A stretch of DNA of 64,000 nt from Mycobacterium sp. PSTR-4-N (lineage in GTDB: Bacteria; Actinomycetota; Actinomycetes; Mycobacteriales; Mycobacteriaceae): NCBI RefSeq assembly GCF_022348085.1, contig NZ_JAKRFN010000014.1, forward strand, positions 62,001 to 126,000, given 5' to 3'. Numbering within the stretch: position 1 is the stretch's first letter; the number at the start of each line of letters is the position of its first letter. The position numbers were made by a program, and so were the translations under genes. The notes under the pieces were generated by a model. That model saw nothing but the letters and a program-made list of their open reading frames with translations. It ran no database searches and was not told the DNA's origin. Shown here one piece after another: positions 1 to 8,912 of the stretch.

Positions 1-1875
1 GGAATGCTGCTGTCGCAGCACATCCGGCTGCTCGCCGCGTTCGACCACCGGCACATCTTCATCGATCCCGACCCCGATTCCGCTCGGTCGTGGCAGGAGC
101 GCAAACGCCTGTTCGACCTGCCGCGCTCGTCGTGGGAGGACTACGACGCCTCGCTGATCAGCGCCGGTGGCGGCGTCTACAGCCGCGAGCAGAAGTCGAT
201 ACCGGTCAGCGCCGAGGCCCGCGCCGCGCTGGGCATCGACGACGGCGTCACCGAGCTGACGCCGCCGGCCCTGATGCGGGCGATCCTCAAGGCGCCGGCC
301 GATCTGCTGTTCAACGGCGGAATCGGTACCTATGTCAAGGCCGAGACGGAATCCGACGTGGGCGACCGCGCCAATGACGCGGTGCGCGTGAACGGAAACC
401 AGGTGCGCGCCAAGGTGATCGGCGAGGGCGGCAATCTGGGTGTGACGTCGCTCGGCCGTATCGAATTCGATCTGGTCGGCGGTCGGATCAACACCGATGC
501 ACTCGACAACTCGGCGGGCGTCGATTGCTCCGATCACGAAGTCAACATCAAGATCTTGATCGATTCGCTGGTCACGGCCGGCAAGGTGACCTCGGAGGAC
601 CGCACCGACCTGCTGCTGTCGATGACCGATGAGGTGGGCCGACTCGTGCTCGCGGACAACGAGAGTCAGAACGATCTGATGGGCACCAGCCGCGCCAACG
701 CCGCCAGCATGCTGTCGGTGCACGCGCGGATGATCAAGGACTTCGTCGATGAGCGAGGCTTGAATCGCGAGTTGGAGGCGCTGCCGTCGGAGAAGGAGAT
801 CCGGCGTCGTACCGAAGCCGGAATCGGGCTCACCTCACCGGAATTGGCGACGTTGATGGCCCACGTCAAGTTGGCGCTCAAAGACGATCTGCTCGCCGGT
901 GACCTGCCCGATCAGGAGGTGTTCGCGTCGCGGTTGCCGTCGTACTTCCCGACGACGCTGCGGGATCGCTTCGCCACCGAGATCCGAAGCCATCAGCTGC
1001 GCCGCGAGATCGTGACGACCATGCTGGTCAACGACGTGGTCGACACCGCGGGCATCTCGTTCGCCTACCGGGTCGCCGAGGACGTCGGGGTGTCGGCGGT
1101 CGACGCGGTGCGAAGCTTCGTGGCCGTCGATGCGATCTTCGATGTCGGCGAGGTGTGGCGGCGTATCCGCGCCGCCGGGGTGGACGGCGCCTCGGTGGCC
1201 GTGACCGACCGGATGACACTCGATCTGCGCCGGTTGATCGACCGCGCGGCACGCTGGCTGCTGAACTACCGGCCGCAGCCGCTGGCGGTGGGCGCCGAGA
1301 TCAATCGGTTCGCCGACAAGGTGGCCGCGCTGACACCGCGGATGTCGGAGTGGTTGCGCGGCGACGACAGGGCGATCGTGATGAAAGAGGCGGGGGAGTT
1401 CAGTGCGCAGGGGGTGCCCGAGGAGCTGGCCTTCCAGGTGGCCACCGGGCTCTACCAGTTCAGCCTGCTCGACGTCATCGACATCGCCGACATCAACGAT
1501 CGTGACCCGGCGGAGGTGGCGGACACCTACTTCGCGCTGATGGATCACCTCGGCACCGACGGCCTGCTCACCGCGGTCTCCCGGCTCTCGCGCGATGATC
1601 GATGGCATTCGTTGGCGCGGTTGGCGATTCGCGACGACATCTACGGCTCGTTGCGCGCGCTGAGCTTCGATGTGCTGGCCGTCGGCGAGCCCGAGGAGAA
1701 CGGCGAGGAGAAGATCGCGGAGTGGGAGATGACCAACAACAACAGGGTCACTCGCGCCCGCCGTACGTTGACCGAGCTGTACGAAAGCGGTGAGCACGAC
1801 CTGGCAACACTGTCGGTGGCGGCGCGCCAGATCCGCAGCATGACCAGGACGAGCGGAACGGGAACGTCGGGGTGA
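1..1875 (+). CDS. gdh: NAD-specific glutamate dehydrogenase, C-terminal part (cut by window edge)
   Basis: Oxidises glutamate to 2-oxoglutarate and ammonia with NAD; cytosolic. The reading frame is open from base 1, so about 624 C-terminal residues are visible of a family whose members exceed 1,500 residues. The N-terminal portion in the window contains the conserved stretch LLFNGGIGTY followed by the EGGNLG nucleotide-domain segment near residues 98-150, as in the large NAD-GDH family (Rv2476c type). The long C-terminal helical region follows. A thioesterase gene starts 8 bp after the stop, so the two are probably cotranscribed. The first ATG inside the window is internal and not a start. 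Confidence 0.93.
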   Translation, partial: GMLLSQHIRLLAAFDHRHIFIDPDPDSARSWQERKRLFDLPRSSWEDYDASLISAGGGVYSREQKSIPVSAEARAALGIDDGVTELTPPALMRAILKAPADLLFNGGIGTYVKAETESDVGDRANDAVRVNGNQVRAKVIGEGGNLGVTSLGRIEFDLVGGRINTDALDNSAGVDCSDHEVNIKILIDSLVTAGKVTSEDRTDLLLSMTDEVGRLVLADNESQNDLMGTSRANAASMLSVHARMIKDFVDERGLNRELEALPSEKEIRRRTEAGIGLTSPELATLMAHVKLALKDDLLAGDLPDQEVFASRLPSYFPTTLRDRFATEIRSHQLRREIVTTMLVNDVVDTAGISFAYRVAEDVGVSAVDAVRSFVAVDAIFDVGEVWRRIRAAGVDGASVAVTDRMTLDLRRLIDRAARWLLNYRPQPLAVGAEINRFADKVAALTPRMSEWLRGDDRAIVMKEAGEFSAQGVPEELAFQVATGLYQFSLLDVIDIADINDRDPAEVADTYFALMDHLGTDGLLTAVSRLSRDDRWHSLARLAIRDDIYGSLRALSFDVLAVGEPEENGEEKIAEWEMTNNNRVTRARRTLTELYESGEHDLATLSVAARQIRSMTRTSGTGTSG

Positions 1876-1882
1876 CTCAGGG

Positions 1883-2311
1883 ATGACGGGAGAGGTGACG
1901 CAGCAGGGCTTCACGGCGCCGGTGCACGTGCGATGGTCCGACATCGACATGTATCAGCACATCAACCACGCGACGATGGTGACGATCCTCGAGGAGGCGC
2001 GAATCCCGTTCCTGCGCGAGCCGTTCGAGGCGGACATCACGACGATCGGCCTCCTCATCGCCGACGTGAAGATCGCGTACAAGGCGCAGCTGCGGCTGAT
2101 CGACTCGCCGCTTCAGGTGACGATGTGGACCACCCGGGTGCGATCGGTCGATTTCACGGTCGCCTACGAGGTGCGCTCCGTCGGAGCCGCACCCGATTCC
2201 AAACCCGCCGTCATCGCCGAGACGCAGCTGGCCGCGGTGCACATCGAAGAGCAACGGCTGCAACGACTCTCCGCCACCCAGCGGGAATATCTGCACCGCT
2301 GGGCCCGATGA
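1883..2311 (+). CDS. acyl-CoA thioesterase, 4HBT hotdog family
   Basis: A single hotdog-fold domain of 142 residues, expected to hydrolyse acyl-CoA thioesters in the cytosol. The N-terminus carries VRWSDIDMYQHINHA, the 4-hydroxybenzoyl-CoA thioesterase signature with the catalytic Asp in the RWSDID segment. Length is typical. The ATG lies 7 bp after the gdh stop with a GGGA-type ribosome site overlapping the gdh end. Its TGA overlaps the ATG of the next gene, so gdh, this gene and the next look like one transcript. Corresponds to Rv2475c by sequence type and position. The true acyl substrate is unknown. Confidence 0.88.
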   Translation: MTGEVTQQGFTAPVHVRWSDIDMYQHINHATMVTILEEARIPFLREPFEADITTIGLLIADVKIAYKAQLRLIDSPLQVTMWTTRVRSVDFTVAYEVRSVGAAPDSKPAVIAETQLAAVHIEEQRLQRLSATQREYLHRWAR

Positions 2312-2949
2312 GCGAACGCGGCCTCTGGCTCGACCCCACGCATCGGGACGACCTCGCGGCGTTCACCGAGCGTGCCCGCGGCGTCGACGAGGCCGCGGTG
2401 GTCCGACTGCGGGAGCGTCCCGGTGGGCTCGTGGCCGCCTGGGTGGCCACTGGGTTCGACGTGCTGGCCAGCCGGACGGTCGGGGGTCGGGTGCGCCCGG
2501 CCGACCTGTCCGTCGCAGCGGATGCGCTGCTGAGCGGCCTCGCGGCGATGACACCCGACGGCTACGTCGAACCGGGGTTCGCGATGGATTCCGCGTGGCG
2601 GGGTGGTCTGCCCCCGGACACCGGGTTCGTGCACTTGGACGACGTGCCCGCCGGCGAGGTGCTCGCGCTGGCTCAGCGCGGTACGGCGCTGGCCCGCGAG
2701 CACACCGGTGCGCACGGCCCGCCGACGTCGCTGCTCGACCAGGACGTCGTCGAGGTCGCGGCGGGGGATCACCGGGTCGGCGTGCCGATGCGGTGTGTGT
2801 TCGCGTTGACCGCGATGGGTTTCCTCCCCGACCGGGCGAACGACGACGAGGTGGTGCGGGTGCGCGCGACTGCGACGTGGCTGCGCGTCGACGCCCGCTT
2901 CGGCACGGTGTACCGCCGTCGCGGCGACCCGGCCGTGGTCCTGCACTGA
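2308..2949 (+). CDS. conserved mycobacterial hypothetical protein (Rv2474c type)
   Basis: A 213-residue soluble protein with no signal peptide, membrane segment or motif that I recognise. I place the start at the ATG that overlaps the stop of the thioesterase gene by 4 bp (ATGA), which gives a length close to that of Rv2474c; the same frame stays open further upstream but only as a shadow of the thioesterase gene. Position right after a thioesterase suggests coupled expression, yet nothing in the sequence gives a function. It ends head-to-head with glbO, with a palindromic element between them. Confidence 0.8.
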   Translation: MSERGLWLDPTHRDDLAAFTERARGVDEAAVVRLRERPGGLVAAWVATGFDVLASRTVGGRVRPADLSVAADALLSGLAAMTPDGYVEPGFAMDSAWRGGLPPDTGFVHLDDVPAGEVLALAQRGTALAREHTGAHGPPTSLLDQDVVEVAAGDHRVGVPMRCVFALTAMGFLPDRANDDEVVRVRATATWLRVDARFGTVYRRRGDPAVVLH

Positions 2950-2977
2950 CGTCTCCCCGGCGTGGGGCCCCAGGAAG

Positions 2978-3043
2978 CCGGCGAGGAGACGCAAACTCGA
3001 GCAAATCCCGGGCGAGTCACTCGAGTTCGTGTCTGTTCGCCGG
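2978..3043. repeat. intergenic palindrome, family A copy 1
   Basis: Imperfect inverted repeat with 24-nt arms at 2978-3001 and 3020-3043 (4 mismatches), both containing AACTCGAG or CTCGAGTT. Its right arm (3017-3044) matches 27 of 28 bases of the arm at 51893-51920. It lies between the convergent stops of the Rv2474c-type gene and glbO and is followed by six A on the + strand, so it could also end glbO transcripts (a U run on the minus-strand side is not present in the right place, so this is weak). Confidence 0.8.
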
Positions 3044-3054
3044 GAAAAAAGGGG

Positions 3055-3444
3055 TCAGAACGGGGAGTTGACCATCGACTGGGCGGCCATCTCGAGGTAG
3101 GCGAGCAGTTCGCCGCGATGCTCGTCGTCGAGGGTCTGCGCGTCGATCTCGCCGACGGCGGTGTGCATGCAGCGCAACCAGGCATCACGCTCGAGGTAGC
3201 CGATCCGGAACGGCGCATGCCGCATCCGCAGCCGGGGATGGCCCCGCCGATCGGAGTAGGTGCGCGGACCACCCCAGTACTGCTCGAGGAACAGCAGCAG
3301 CCGCTCCTCGGCCGCCTCGAGCTCGTCGTCGGGATAGAGCGGGCGCAGGATCTCGTCGTCGCGCACCTGCTCGTAGAACCGTGACACGATCCGGTGGAAC
3401 GTCTCGTGACCGCCGACCGCGTCGTAGAACGATTGTTGATCCAT
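3055..3444 (-). CDS. glbO: group II truncated hemoglobin GlbO
   Basis: Oxygen-binding truncated globin of 129 residues, cytosolic or membrane-associated, linked in mycobacteria to respiration and redox protection. It matches GlbO of M. tuberculosis nearly throughout: SFYDAVGG at the N-terminus, the FLEQYWGGP segment, then RHAPFRI with the proximal heme-ligand His and ERDAWLRCMHTAV containing the G8 Trp typical of group II. It ends MVNSPF, as in the family. A GTG one codon upstream is possible, but the ATG gives the family length. The gene lies alone, convergent with the previous gene and 39 bp from the end of the LuxR-type regulator. Confidence 0.96.
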   Translation of the reverse strand: MDQQSFYDAVGGHETFHRIVSRFYEQVRDDEILRPLYPDDELEAAEERLLLFLEQYWGGPRTYSDRRGHPRLRMRHAPFRIGYLERDAWLRCMHTAVGEIDAQTLDDEHRGELLAYLEMAAQSMVNSPF

Positions 3445-3483
3445 CACCGCCCATTGTGGGCCATGCCCTCCTACGGCCGTCGG

Positions 3484-6078
3484 TCAGGACTTCTTCCGGA
3501 TCAGCCGCGCCAGCTCGTCGCGGTCGGCGACGTCGAGCTTGAAGCACGCGCGGTAGACGTGTCCCTCCACCGTGCGCACCGACAGCGTCAGCGCCTCCGC
3601 CACCTCGCGGTTGGACAGCCCCGCCGACAACAGCTCGGCGATCTCCCGCTCCCGAGGAGTCAACGGCAGCGGGCGGGCCGCGGTCTTGATGGCGGGGGTG
3701 GACGCGCCGCCACATGCCTCGGCGAGCCGCAGCGCGGCGGCCCCCGACTCGGTGGTGCGCCGGCGATCTCCTGCGGCGTCGTGCAGCGGCGCGGCCTGCG
3801 CGGCGGCGTCTGCGGCCGAGAGCATGAGGCCCGCCCGCTCGAATGCGGCGCTGACCGCGTCCAGCTCCGCGGCGTCCCCGGCGGCGACGGCCGCGGCGTG
3901 GCGGGCGAACAACGGGACCACGGTCCCGTGCACGACGTGGGCGAGTTCGGCGAGCCGGCCGGCCGTGGTGCGATCCCCGAACCGGGTGGCGTGGTGCAGC
4001 GCCTCGGCCTCGAGCGCGAACTGGCCGGATCGTTGGGCGTTGTCCGCCGCTGCCCGGGCCAGCTCGACGGCGTTGCGCTCCATACCCTTGGCGGCGGCGT
4101 ACCAGGACCGCGAGATCAGCCGCTGCGGTTCGTGCAGCGCCATCGACGGACCGGAATGCTCCGCGGCGTCGGTGAGGACGCGCTCGGCCTCGCCGATCCG
4201 TCCGAGGACGGCATAGGCGCGGGCCAGCAGCAACCGTCCCGGCAGCTGCCAGGGCAGTGGGCTCTCCGCGGACAAGGCGGCCAGGGCCTGCTCGATGGAG
4301 GACACCACCTCGGGGAAATCGCCGCGCGCGGTGGCCACGACACCGGCCATGATCTTGGCGATCGCCCACGCGAGGAACTGGCCCACGGAGGAGAAATCGG
4401 CGTACCGCAGGGCACGCTCGGCGGCTGTCTCGAGATCGCCCATGTGAGTCAGGGCGAGCACGTCGCAGTAGCGGACCATCACGCGGATCATGCCGTCGGT
4501 GGGCTTTTGGTCCGCGCGGCAGCGCGCAGCGATCGGCTCGAACTCGTCGCCGCGGCCTGCGACGGGCATGGCCAATCCGGCGGCGAACGCGGCGAACTCG
4601 ACGGCCTGCTCGGGTGCCTGCGGGTCCGCCAGCACGGCCAGCGCCTCCTCGATGCCGTCGGCGATCTTGTTCTCGTGCACCGCCATCGCGGCTGCGGTGG
4701 CGCGCAGGATCAGCGCCAGGATCGGGATGTGCACGCGCTCGCGCACCAGCGCGAGCACCTCGTGCGCCTTGGCCACCTCACCCATGGACCAGAACAGCGT
4801 CGACACCCTGGGCACACCCCACTGCACCAGCTGCACCTCGTCGAGATCGTCGGGCGCGAACTGGGCGAGAATCGCCTCGGCGTCTGCGGGCATGCCCTGC
4901 CACAGCAGCGCGCGGGACAGCAACGCGCCCGAGGCGAGACTGCCGGTGCGCTCGAATGCGCTGCGCGCCAAGCGTTCTCCGAGTGGCAGGTTGGAGAGGA
5001 AGATCGCGTCCTTGGCGGCCGCGGTGAGCAGGTCGACGTCGACAGCCTGATCGCTGTCGATCGACAGATTGGCCATCCGAATCCGGCTCGCCGCAGTGGA
5101 GAGCTCGCGGCGCCGCAGTATCTGCACCACTTGCCCTTTGAGCCGACGCTCGGCGGCCCGGCCGATCTTGGTGCGCACGACGTCGCCGACGAGGGGGTGG
5201 CTGAACCGGGCGTTCAGAGTGGCGCCGTCCTCGGTGAACCGGATCAGGCCACGCATCTCGGCCTCGTCGACCGCGACGTCACCGACGAGCTCGGTGAGCG
5301 CATCGGCGTCGAGCGGTTCGCACAGCGCGAGCAGCTTCAGCGCCGTCATGACGGCATCACCGGCGTGTTCGAGCCGTGTCTCCAACAGCGCGACCAGACC
5401 CGACGGCACGGCCGTCGGGCCGCGCAGCTGCCACACGTCGTCGACTCTGCGAAGCGTTCCGGCGTCGATGGATCCCTCCACCAGATGGCGCAAGAACAGC
5501 GGGTTGCCGCCTGAGGACCGCCACATCAGGTCGGCCGACAACCCCTCGAGCCGCCCGCCGATCACCGATTCGACGAGAGTGATGCTCTGGGCCTTGCTGA
5601 ACGGCTGCAGCTCGATGCGACGCAGATAACCGTCCTTCCACAATGAGGTCACGGCGTCGGGCACCGGCTCTCCGCTGCGGACGGTGGCCAGGATCCGGCC
5701 GGTCTGGTCGACGGCGAGCTGGTGCAGCAGCGTGGCCGACAGCTCGTCGAGCAGATGCGCGTCGTCCACCCCGACGATGGCGTTGCCCGCAGCGACCAGC
5801 GATTCGCGCGCGCACGCGAGGAGCGCCGTCGCGTCGCGGGACGGGCTGGAACCCACCAGATGGGCGAAGACGCCGAGGGGGATGCTGCGCGACGATTTCG
5901 TCGACGCCACCCAATGCACTTGGGAGCGCACCGATTCGGTGACCAGACGGGCGAGCGTCGTCTTGCCGACGCCGGCATCACCGACGAGCACGGCCCCGAA
6001 GGACCCGGCACCCGTCAGCGCGGACCGTACCGCGTCGAACTCCGCAGGGCGGTCGAGCAGCTGCCAACCATGCGGCAT
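3484..6078 (-). CDS. large LuxR-family ATPase transcriptional regulator (LAL type)
   Basis: An 864-residue regulator. The N-terminus has a P-loop, GDAGVGKTT at residues 33-41, and a Walker-B-like IVGVDDAHLLDEL near residue 100, typical of AAA/NB-ARC-like signal-transduction ATPases. The middle is helical and repeat-like (TPR-type, inferred). The last 60 residues form a LuxR helix-turn-helix: PLTPREREIAELLSAG, then LSNREVAEAL and SVRTVEGHVYR. It should bind DNA as an ATP-regulated activator. No ligand can be read from the sequence. It is monocistronic, with the catalase-family gene ending 38 bp upstream of its start on the same strand. Target genes are unknown. Confidence 0.9.
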   Translation of the reverse strand: MPHGWQLLDRPAEFDAVRSALTGAGSFGAVLVGDAGVGKTTLARLVTESVRSQVHWVASTKSSRSIPLGVFAHLVGSSPSRDATALLACARESLVAAGNAIVGVDDAHLLDELSATLLHQLAVDQTGRILATVRSGEPVPDAVTSLWKDGYLRRIELQPFSKAQSITLVESVIGGRLEGLSADLMWRSSGGNPLFLRHLVEGSIDAGTLRRVDDVWQLRGPTAVPSGLVALLETRLEHAGDAVMTALKLLALCEPLDADALTELVGDVAVDEAEMRGLIRFTEDGATLNARFSHPLVGDVVRTKIGRAAERRLKGQVVQILRRRELSTAASRIRMANLSIDSDQAVDVDLLTAAAKDAIFLSNLPLGERLARSAFERTGSLASGALLSRALLWQGMPADAEAILAQFAPDDLDEVQLVQWGVPRVSTLFWSMGEVAKAHEVLALVRERVHIPILALILRATAAAMAVHENKIADGIEEALAVLADPQAPEQAVEFAAFAAGLAMPVAGRGDEFEPIAARCRADQKPTDGMIRVMVRYCDVLALTHMGDLETAAERALRYADFSSVGQFLAWAIAKIMAGVVATARGDFPEVVSSIEQALAALSAESPLPWQLPGRLLLARAYAVLGRIGEAERVLTDAAEHSGPSMALHEPQRLISRSWYAAAKGMERNAVELARAAADNAQRSGQFALEAEALHHATRFGDRTTAGRLAELAHVVHGTVVPLFARHAAAVAAGDAAELDAVSAAFERAGLMLSAADAAAQAAPLHDAAGDRRRTTESGAAALRLAEACGGASTPAIKTAARPLPLTPREREIAELLSAGLSNREVAEALTLSVRTVEGHVYRACFKLDVADRDELARLIRKKS

Positions 6079-6116
6079 GTTTCGGGAGTGTAGTGCGCAG
6101 AGACTGCCAGTTCTCG

Positions 6117-7298
6117 CTAATGACCGCCGGTTAGCGGGGGCGACGCGGTGCGAGGGAATGCCGAGAGGTCGCGCGGCTCGACGTGGGCAACCCCGTTCTT
6201 CGAATGCCGGTATTCGCTCGACGCCTCGTACACGCGCAACTTCAGGCGGTTGATCGACCCCAGGGGACGGTGTTCTGCGATCCCGCGCCAGGAGTTGAAA
6301 GCCAGCGCGTCGTCGGCGAAATCCCGCAGGACCTCGTCATATCCCGTTTGCTCGGGGAACCGGATCGTCGCTACCGGCCGATAGGGCGACACGTCCTCCG
6401 GCCATTCCACCGTGGCATCTTCGAGGGGCATCCGAACCTCGTCGGTGCACAGCTGCACCGCCAGTTCGTACTCGGCGGATTTGCTCGCGAAATACGATGC
6501 GACCGCCCGTGACGCGGCGTCGTAGTGACCGTCGCTGATCGTCGCCGGGACGGCGGCGGCAACGGTGGCCGGGGTCGGTGCCACTCGCAGCTTTGCCACG
6601 AAGTCACCGAACCGCACCGGCGCGGCGGTGTAGAACGTTTGCCGCAGTGGGTGATGGTTTTCCTCGGCGAACACCCGCAACTTGGGCGGCAGGTCACGCC
6701 CGGTCTGTTTCCGGACGTAGCGCAGCGCCCGCAAGGCGCGGTTGATCGCCAACATCCCGGGATCGGGCAGCGCGGTCAGGACTCGGGCGGTGCGCATGCC
6801 CGCTTTCGCGTAGTCGGCGGCGTCACGGAACAGGAACGCCGGTTCGGTGACGAACACGAAGTCCTGGTTGGTGTCGGGGAAGCGGGCGTCGGCGCGCTCC
6901 CCGCTCGGTCCCGTCACGCCGAGGATCTTCAATCCGAGGCCGCGCACGCCGCGCACCTGATCCGAGCGGATGGCCCCCGACGTCTGTGAGATCCGGGCGA
7001 TCACACCGAATGTCGCGCCCGGCTCGGCGAACATGCCCTGCCGCAGGGTGGAGTCGAGGTCCTGGTGCACGGTGAGCTCGCCGGACAACACCGCGCAGCT
7101 CTTGGCGTGCGCATCGCGGATGGCGTGCGGGCGGCCGTGGCGGCGGTACTTCGCGAACCACCGGCTCTTCAGATACTGGAACTGGTTGTTGCGGTGCAGG
7201 TCGGCCACCAGTTGGGAGATCAGGGCGTCCTCGCCGGGCGGGAACGCGGCCAGGCTGGGCCCATAGCGCAGAAAAGTGGGTGTTCCCCCGTCGCTCAT
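6117..7298 (-). CDS. catalase-family heme protein
   Basis: A 393-residue protein of the catalase superfamily. Visible landmarks are HAKSCAVLSGELTVH near residue 63 (the region that carries the distal His in catalases), the FPDTNQDFVF stretch, and near the end LAFNSWRGIAEHRPLGSIN followed by R and Y residues. The canonical proximal motif of true monofunctional catalases is absent, and the chain is shorter than the usual 480 or more residues, so it belongs with the minor catalase-like or peroxidase and allene-oxide-synthase-like subgroup. Activity on hydrogen peroxide is therefore uncertain; a lipid-peroxide substrate is possible. No signal peptide. Its promoter should lie in the 158 bp shared with the divergent HNH gene. 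Confidence 0.85.
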   Translation of the reverse strand: MSDGGTPTFLRYGPSLAAFPPGEDALISQLVADLHRNNQFQYLKSRWFAKYRRHGRPHAIRDAHAKSCAVLSGELTVHQDLDSTLRQGMFAEPGATFGVIARISQTSGAIRSDQVRGVRGLGLKILGVTGPSGERADARFPDTNQDFVFVTEPAFLFRDAADYAKAGMRTARVLTALPDPGMLAINRALRALRYVRKQTGRDLPPKLRVFAEENHHPLRQTFYTAAPVRFGDFVAKLRVAPTPATVAAAVPATISDGHYDAASRAVASYFASKSAEYELAVQLCTDEVRMPLEDATVEWPEDVSPYRPVATIRFPEQTGYDEVLRDFADDALAFNSWRGIAEHRPLGSINRLKLRVYEASSEYRHSKNGVAHVEPRDLSAFPRTASPPLTGGH

Positions 7299-7456
7299 GG
7301 GCCCAGTCTGAGGGCATCGGGTCCGGCCGGCATGAGTAATGCGCTACCTGCACTCCGCGCGCGGTCACGAGATGTTCACCGGACTGACCAGCGAACACGA
7401 CCAGAATTGTCGTGCGATCTCTGAGAATCCGTGGTGGACTGTCGAGCGGAGGACGT

Positions 7457-8122
7457 ATGGCGCAGCGCAGAAATGGTCGCGGCCACCGGCACCACCGGAG
7501 CGCGACGAGTTCGACCGGGTCGACAGCGACTGCCCCTGCGCGCGCTCTGCACAGCCTCACCGCGGGTAACGACGCTCTGACCCCTGTGATGCCCGAGCCG
7601 TCGATCTGGGGGCGGCGCCGGGTGCTGTTGCTCAACTCGACGTTCGAACCGTTGACGGCGCTGCCGATGCGGCGGGCGGTCGTCATGCTGATGTGCGGCA
7701 AGGCCGACGTGGTGCACGACGATCCGATGGGGCCGGTCATCCACTCGGCGAGTCGCACGATCGTCGTCCCGTCGGTGATCCGGCTGCGCACCTACGTGCG
7801 GGTGCCCTATCGGGCGCGGGTGCCGATGACCCGGGCCGCGCTGATGCACCGCGACCGGTTCCGGTGCGCCTACTGCGGCGCCAAGGCGGACACGGTCGAT
7901 CACGTCATCCCACGCAGCCGCGGTGGAGGGCACTCGTGGGAGAACTGTGTCGCGGCGTGCTCGCCGTGCAATCACCGCAAGGCCGACCGGCTCCTCAGCG
8001 AGCTGGGCTGGACGCTGCGTTCGGCGCCGATGCCGCCGAAGGGTCAGCACTGGCGGTTGCTGTCCAGCGTGAAGGAACTCGACCCGGCGTGGGTCAGATA
8101 CCTGGGTGAGGGCGCGGCCTGA
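7457..8122 (+). CDS. HNH endonuclease family protein (Rv2469c type)
   Basis: A 221-residue protein with a basic, low-complexity N-terminal 40 residues and a C-terminal HNH domain: FRCAYCG, then DHVIPRSRGG, then WENCVAACSPCNHRKAD, giving two CxxC-type zinc pairs and the HNH catalytic core. Start chosen at ATG 7457 because GGAGG lies at 7448-7452; an upstream ATG at 7412 and a downstream one at 7589 (MPEPSIWG) remain possible. Many actinobacterial chromosomes carry this gene as a housekeeping locus, so it need not be part of a mobile element. It precedes the two oxidase accessory genes on the same strand. Confidence 0.88.
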   Translation: MAQRRNGRGHRHHRSATSSTGSTATAPARALHSLTAGNDALTPVMPEPSIWGRRRVLLLNSTFEPLTALPMRRAVVMLMCGKADVVHDDPMGPVIHSASRTIVVPSVIRLRTYVRVPYRARVPMTRAALMHRDRFRCAYCGAKADTVDHVIPRSRGGGHSWENCVAACSPCNHRKADRLLSELGWTLRSAPMPPKGQHWRLLSSVKELDPAWVRYLGEGAA

Positions 8123-8147
8123 CCGGCACGTGCGTTACGGTTTGGCC

Positions 8148-8390
8148 GTGAACAACACTGCTCTGTTGCACGCGAGCTTCTTGCTGATTCCGCTCGCACT
8201 CGCCGGCATCCTGGCGTTGTTGATCTACCGCAAGAAGGGGCCGCACCCCGCGACGTACAACCTCGCGGAGACCTGGACCCACGAGCCCATCCTGTGGGCG
8301 GCGGACGAACCCGCGGATCACGGCCACCAAGGACATGGTGGCCACGGTTCGCACGTCACGATCGGAGGCGGCGCAAGTGGCAACTGGTGA
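8148..8390 (+). CDS. small membrane subunit of the cytochrome bcc-aa3 supercomplex (CtaI/CtaJ type)
   Basis: An 80-residue protein starting at GTG 8148. Residues about 6-25 (LHASFLLIPLALAGILALLIY) form one transmembrane helix, followed by a conserved TYNLAETWTHEPILWAADE segment and a His-rich tail (HGHQGHGGHGSH). Position between the HNH gene and the DUF5130 gene matches the pair whose M. smegmatis products were found as extra subunits of the aa3 oxidase and named CtaI and CtaJ; I am not sure which name belongs to which, so no symbol is given. The last 14 bp overlap the next gene. Its role would be structural in the respiratory supercomplex. Confidence 0.82.
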   Translation: MNNTALLHASFLLIPLALAGILALLIYRKKGPHPATYNLAETWTHEPILWAADEPADHGHQGHGGHGSHVTIGGGASGNW

Positions 8391-8853
8391 GGTCACCCGG
8401 GCCGGAGCACTCGACCTGGCCGAACTGCCGTACGGCTCGGTCGTCACGGCCAGCGGACGGATCTCCGGGGTCACCGAGCCCGGCGAGCTGTCGGTGCACT
8501 ACCCCTTCCCGACGCGCGACCTGGTGGTGCTGGACAACGCGCTGAAGTTCGGATCGCGCGCGGCCAAGGCGCGCTTCGCGGTGTACATCGGCGATCTCGG
8601 CGAGGACACCGCAGCGTCGGCGCGGGCGATCCTGGGTCGGGTGCCGACACCGGACAACGCCGTTCTGCTGGCCGTCTCGCCCAATCAGCGGGCCATCGAG
8701 GTGGTCTACGGAGCGAAGGTCAAGGGCCGGGGCATCGAGGAGGCCGCACCGCTGGGGGTGTCCGCGGCTGCCGCGTCGTTCCGCGAAGGCAACCTGATCG
8801 ACGGCTTGATCAGCGGCATCCGCGTGCTGTCGGCAGGTGTGTCCCCGCGCTGA
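8377..8853 (+). CDS. DUF5130 protein, accessory subunit of the aa3 oxidase (Rv2468c type)
   Basis: A 158-residue protein. Start placed at GTG 8377, preceded by GGAGG at 8364-8368 with 8-nt spacing, inside the end of the preceding gene; the ATG at 8335 has no such site. The chain has a globular mixed region (residues about 10-120, including FAVYIGDLGEDTAASARAIL) and a C-terminal hydrophobic helix (LIDGLISGIRVLSAG). The homologue in M. smegmatis copurifies and is seen in structures with the cytochrome bcc-aa3 supercomplex. Translational coupling to the preceding small membrane protein supports a common complex. Confidence 0.82.
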   Translation: MATGEVTRAGALDLAELPYGSVVTASGRISGVTEPGELSVHYPFPTRDLVVLDNALKFGSRAAKARFAVYIGDLGEDTAASARAILGRVPTPDNAVLLAVSPNQRAIEVVYGAKVKGRGIEEAAPLGVSAAAASFREGNLIDGLISGIRVLSAGVSPR

Positions 8854-8862
8854 TTCTCACGA

Positions 8863-8912
8863 GAGTGCACTCACGGTAGCAGGCCGGCGTCGGCGACTAC
8901 CGTGGGTGCACT
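8863..8912. terminator. inverted repeat between convergent genes, possible bidirectional terminator
   Basis: Arms AGTGCACTCACGGTAG (8863-8878) and CTACCGTGGGTGCACT (8897-8912) pair at 15 of 16 positions. It starts 9 bp after the DUF5130 stop and overlaps the last codons of the convergent HNH gene. No U run follows, so intrinsic termination is only inferred. Confidence 0.45.

Noticed and set aside
3394..5514. A 706-codon plus-strand frame opposite the LuxR-type regulator
   Set aside because: It is the antisense shadow of a well-supported regulator gene; composition is that of reversed GC-rich codons and no domain is recognisable.
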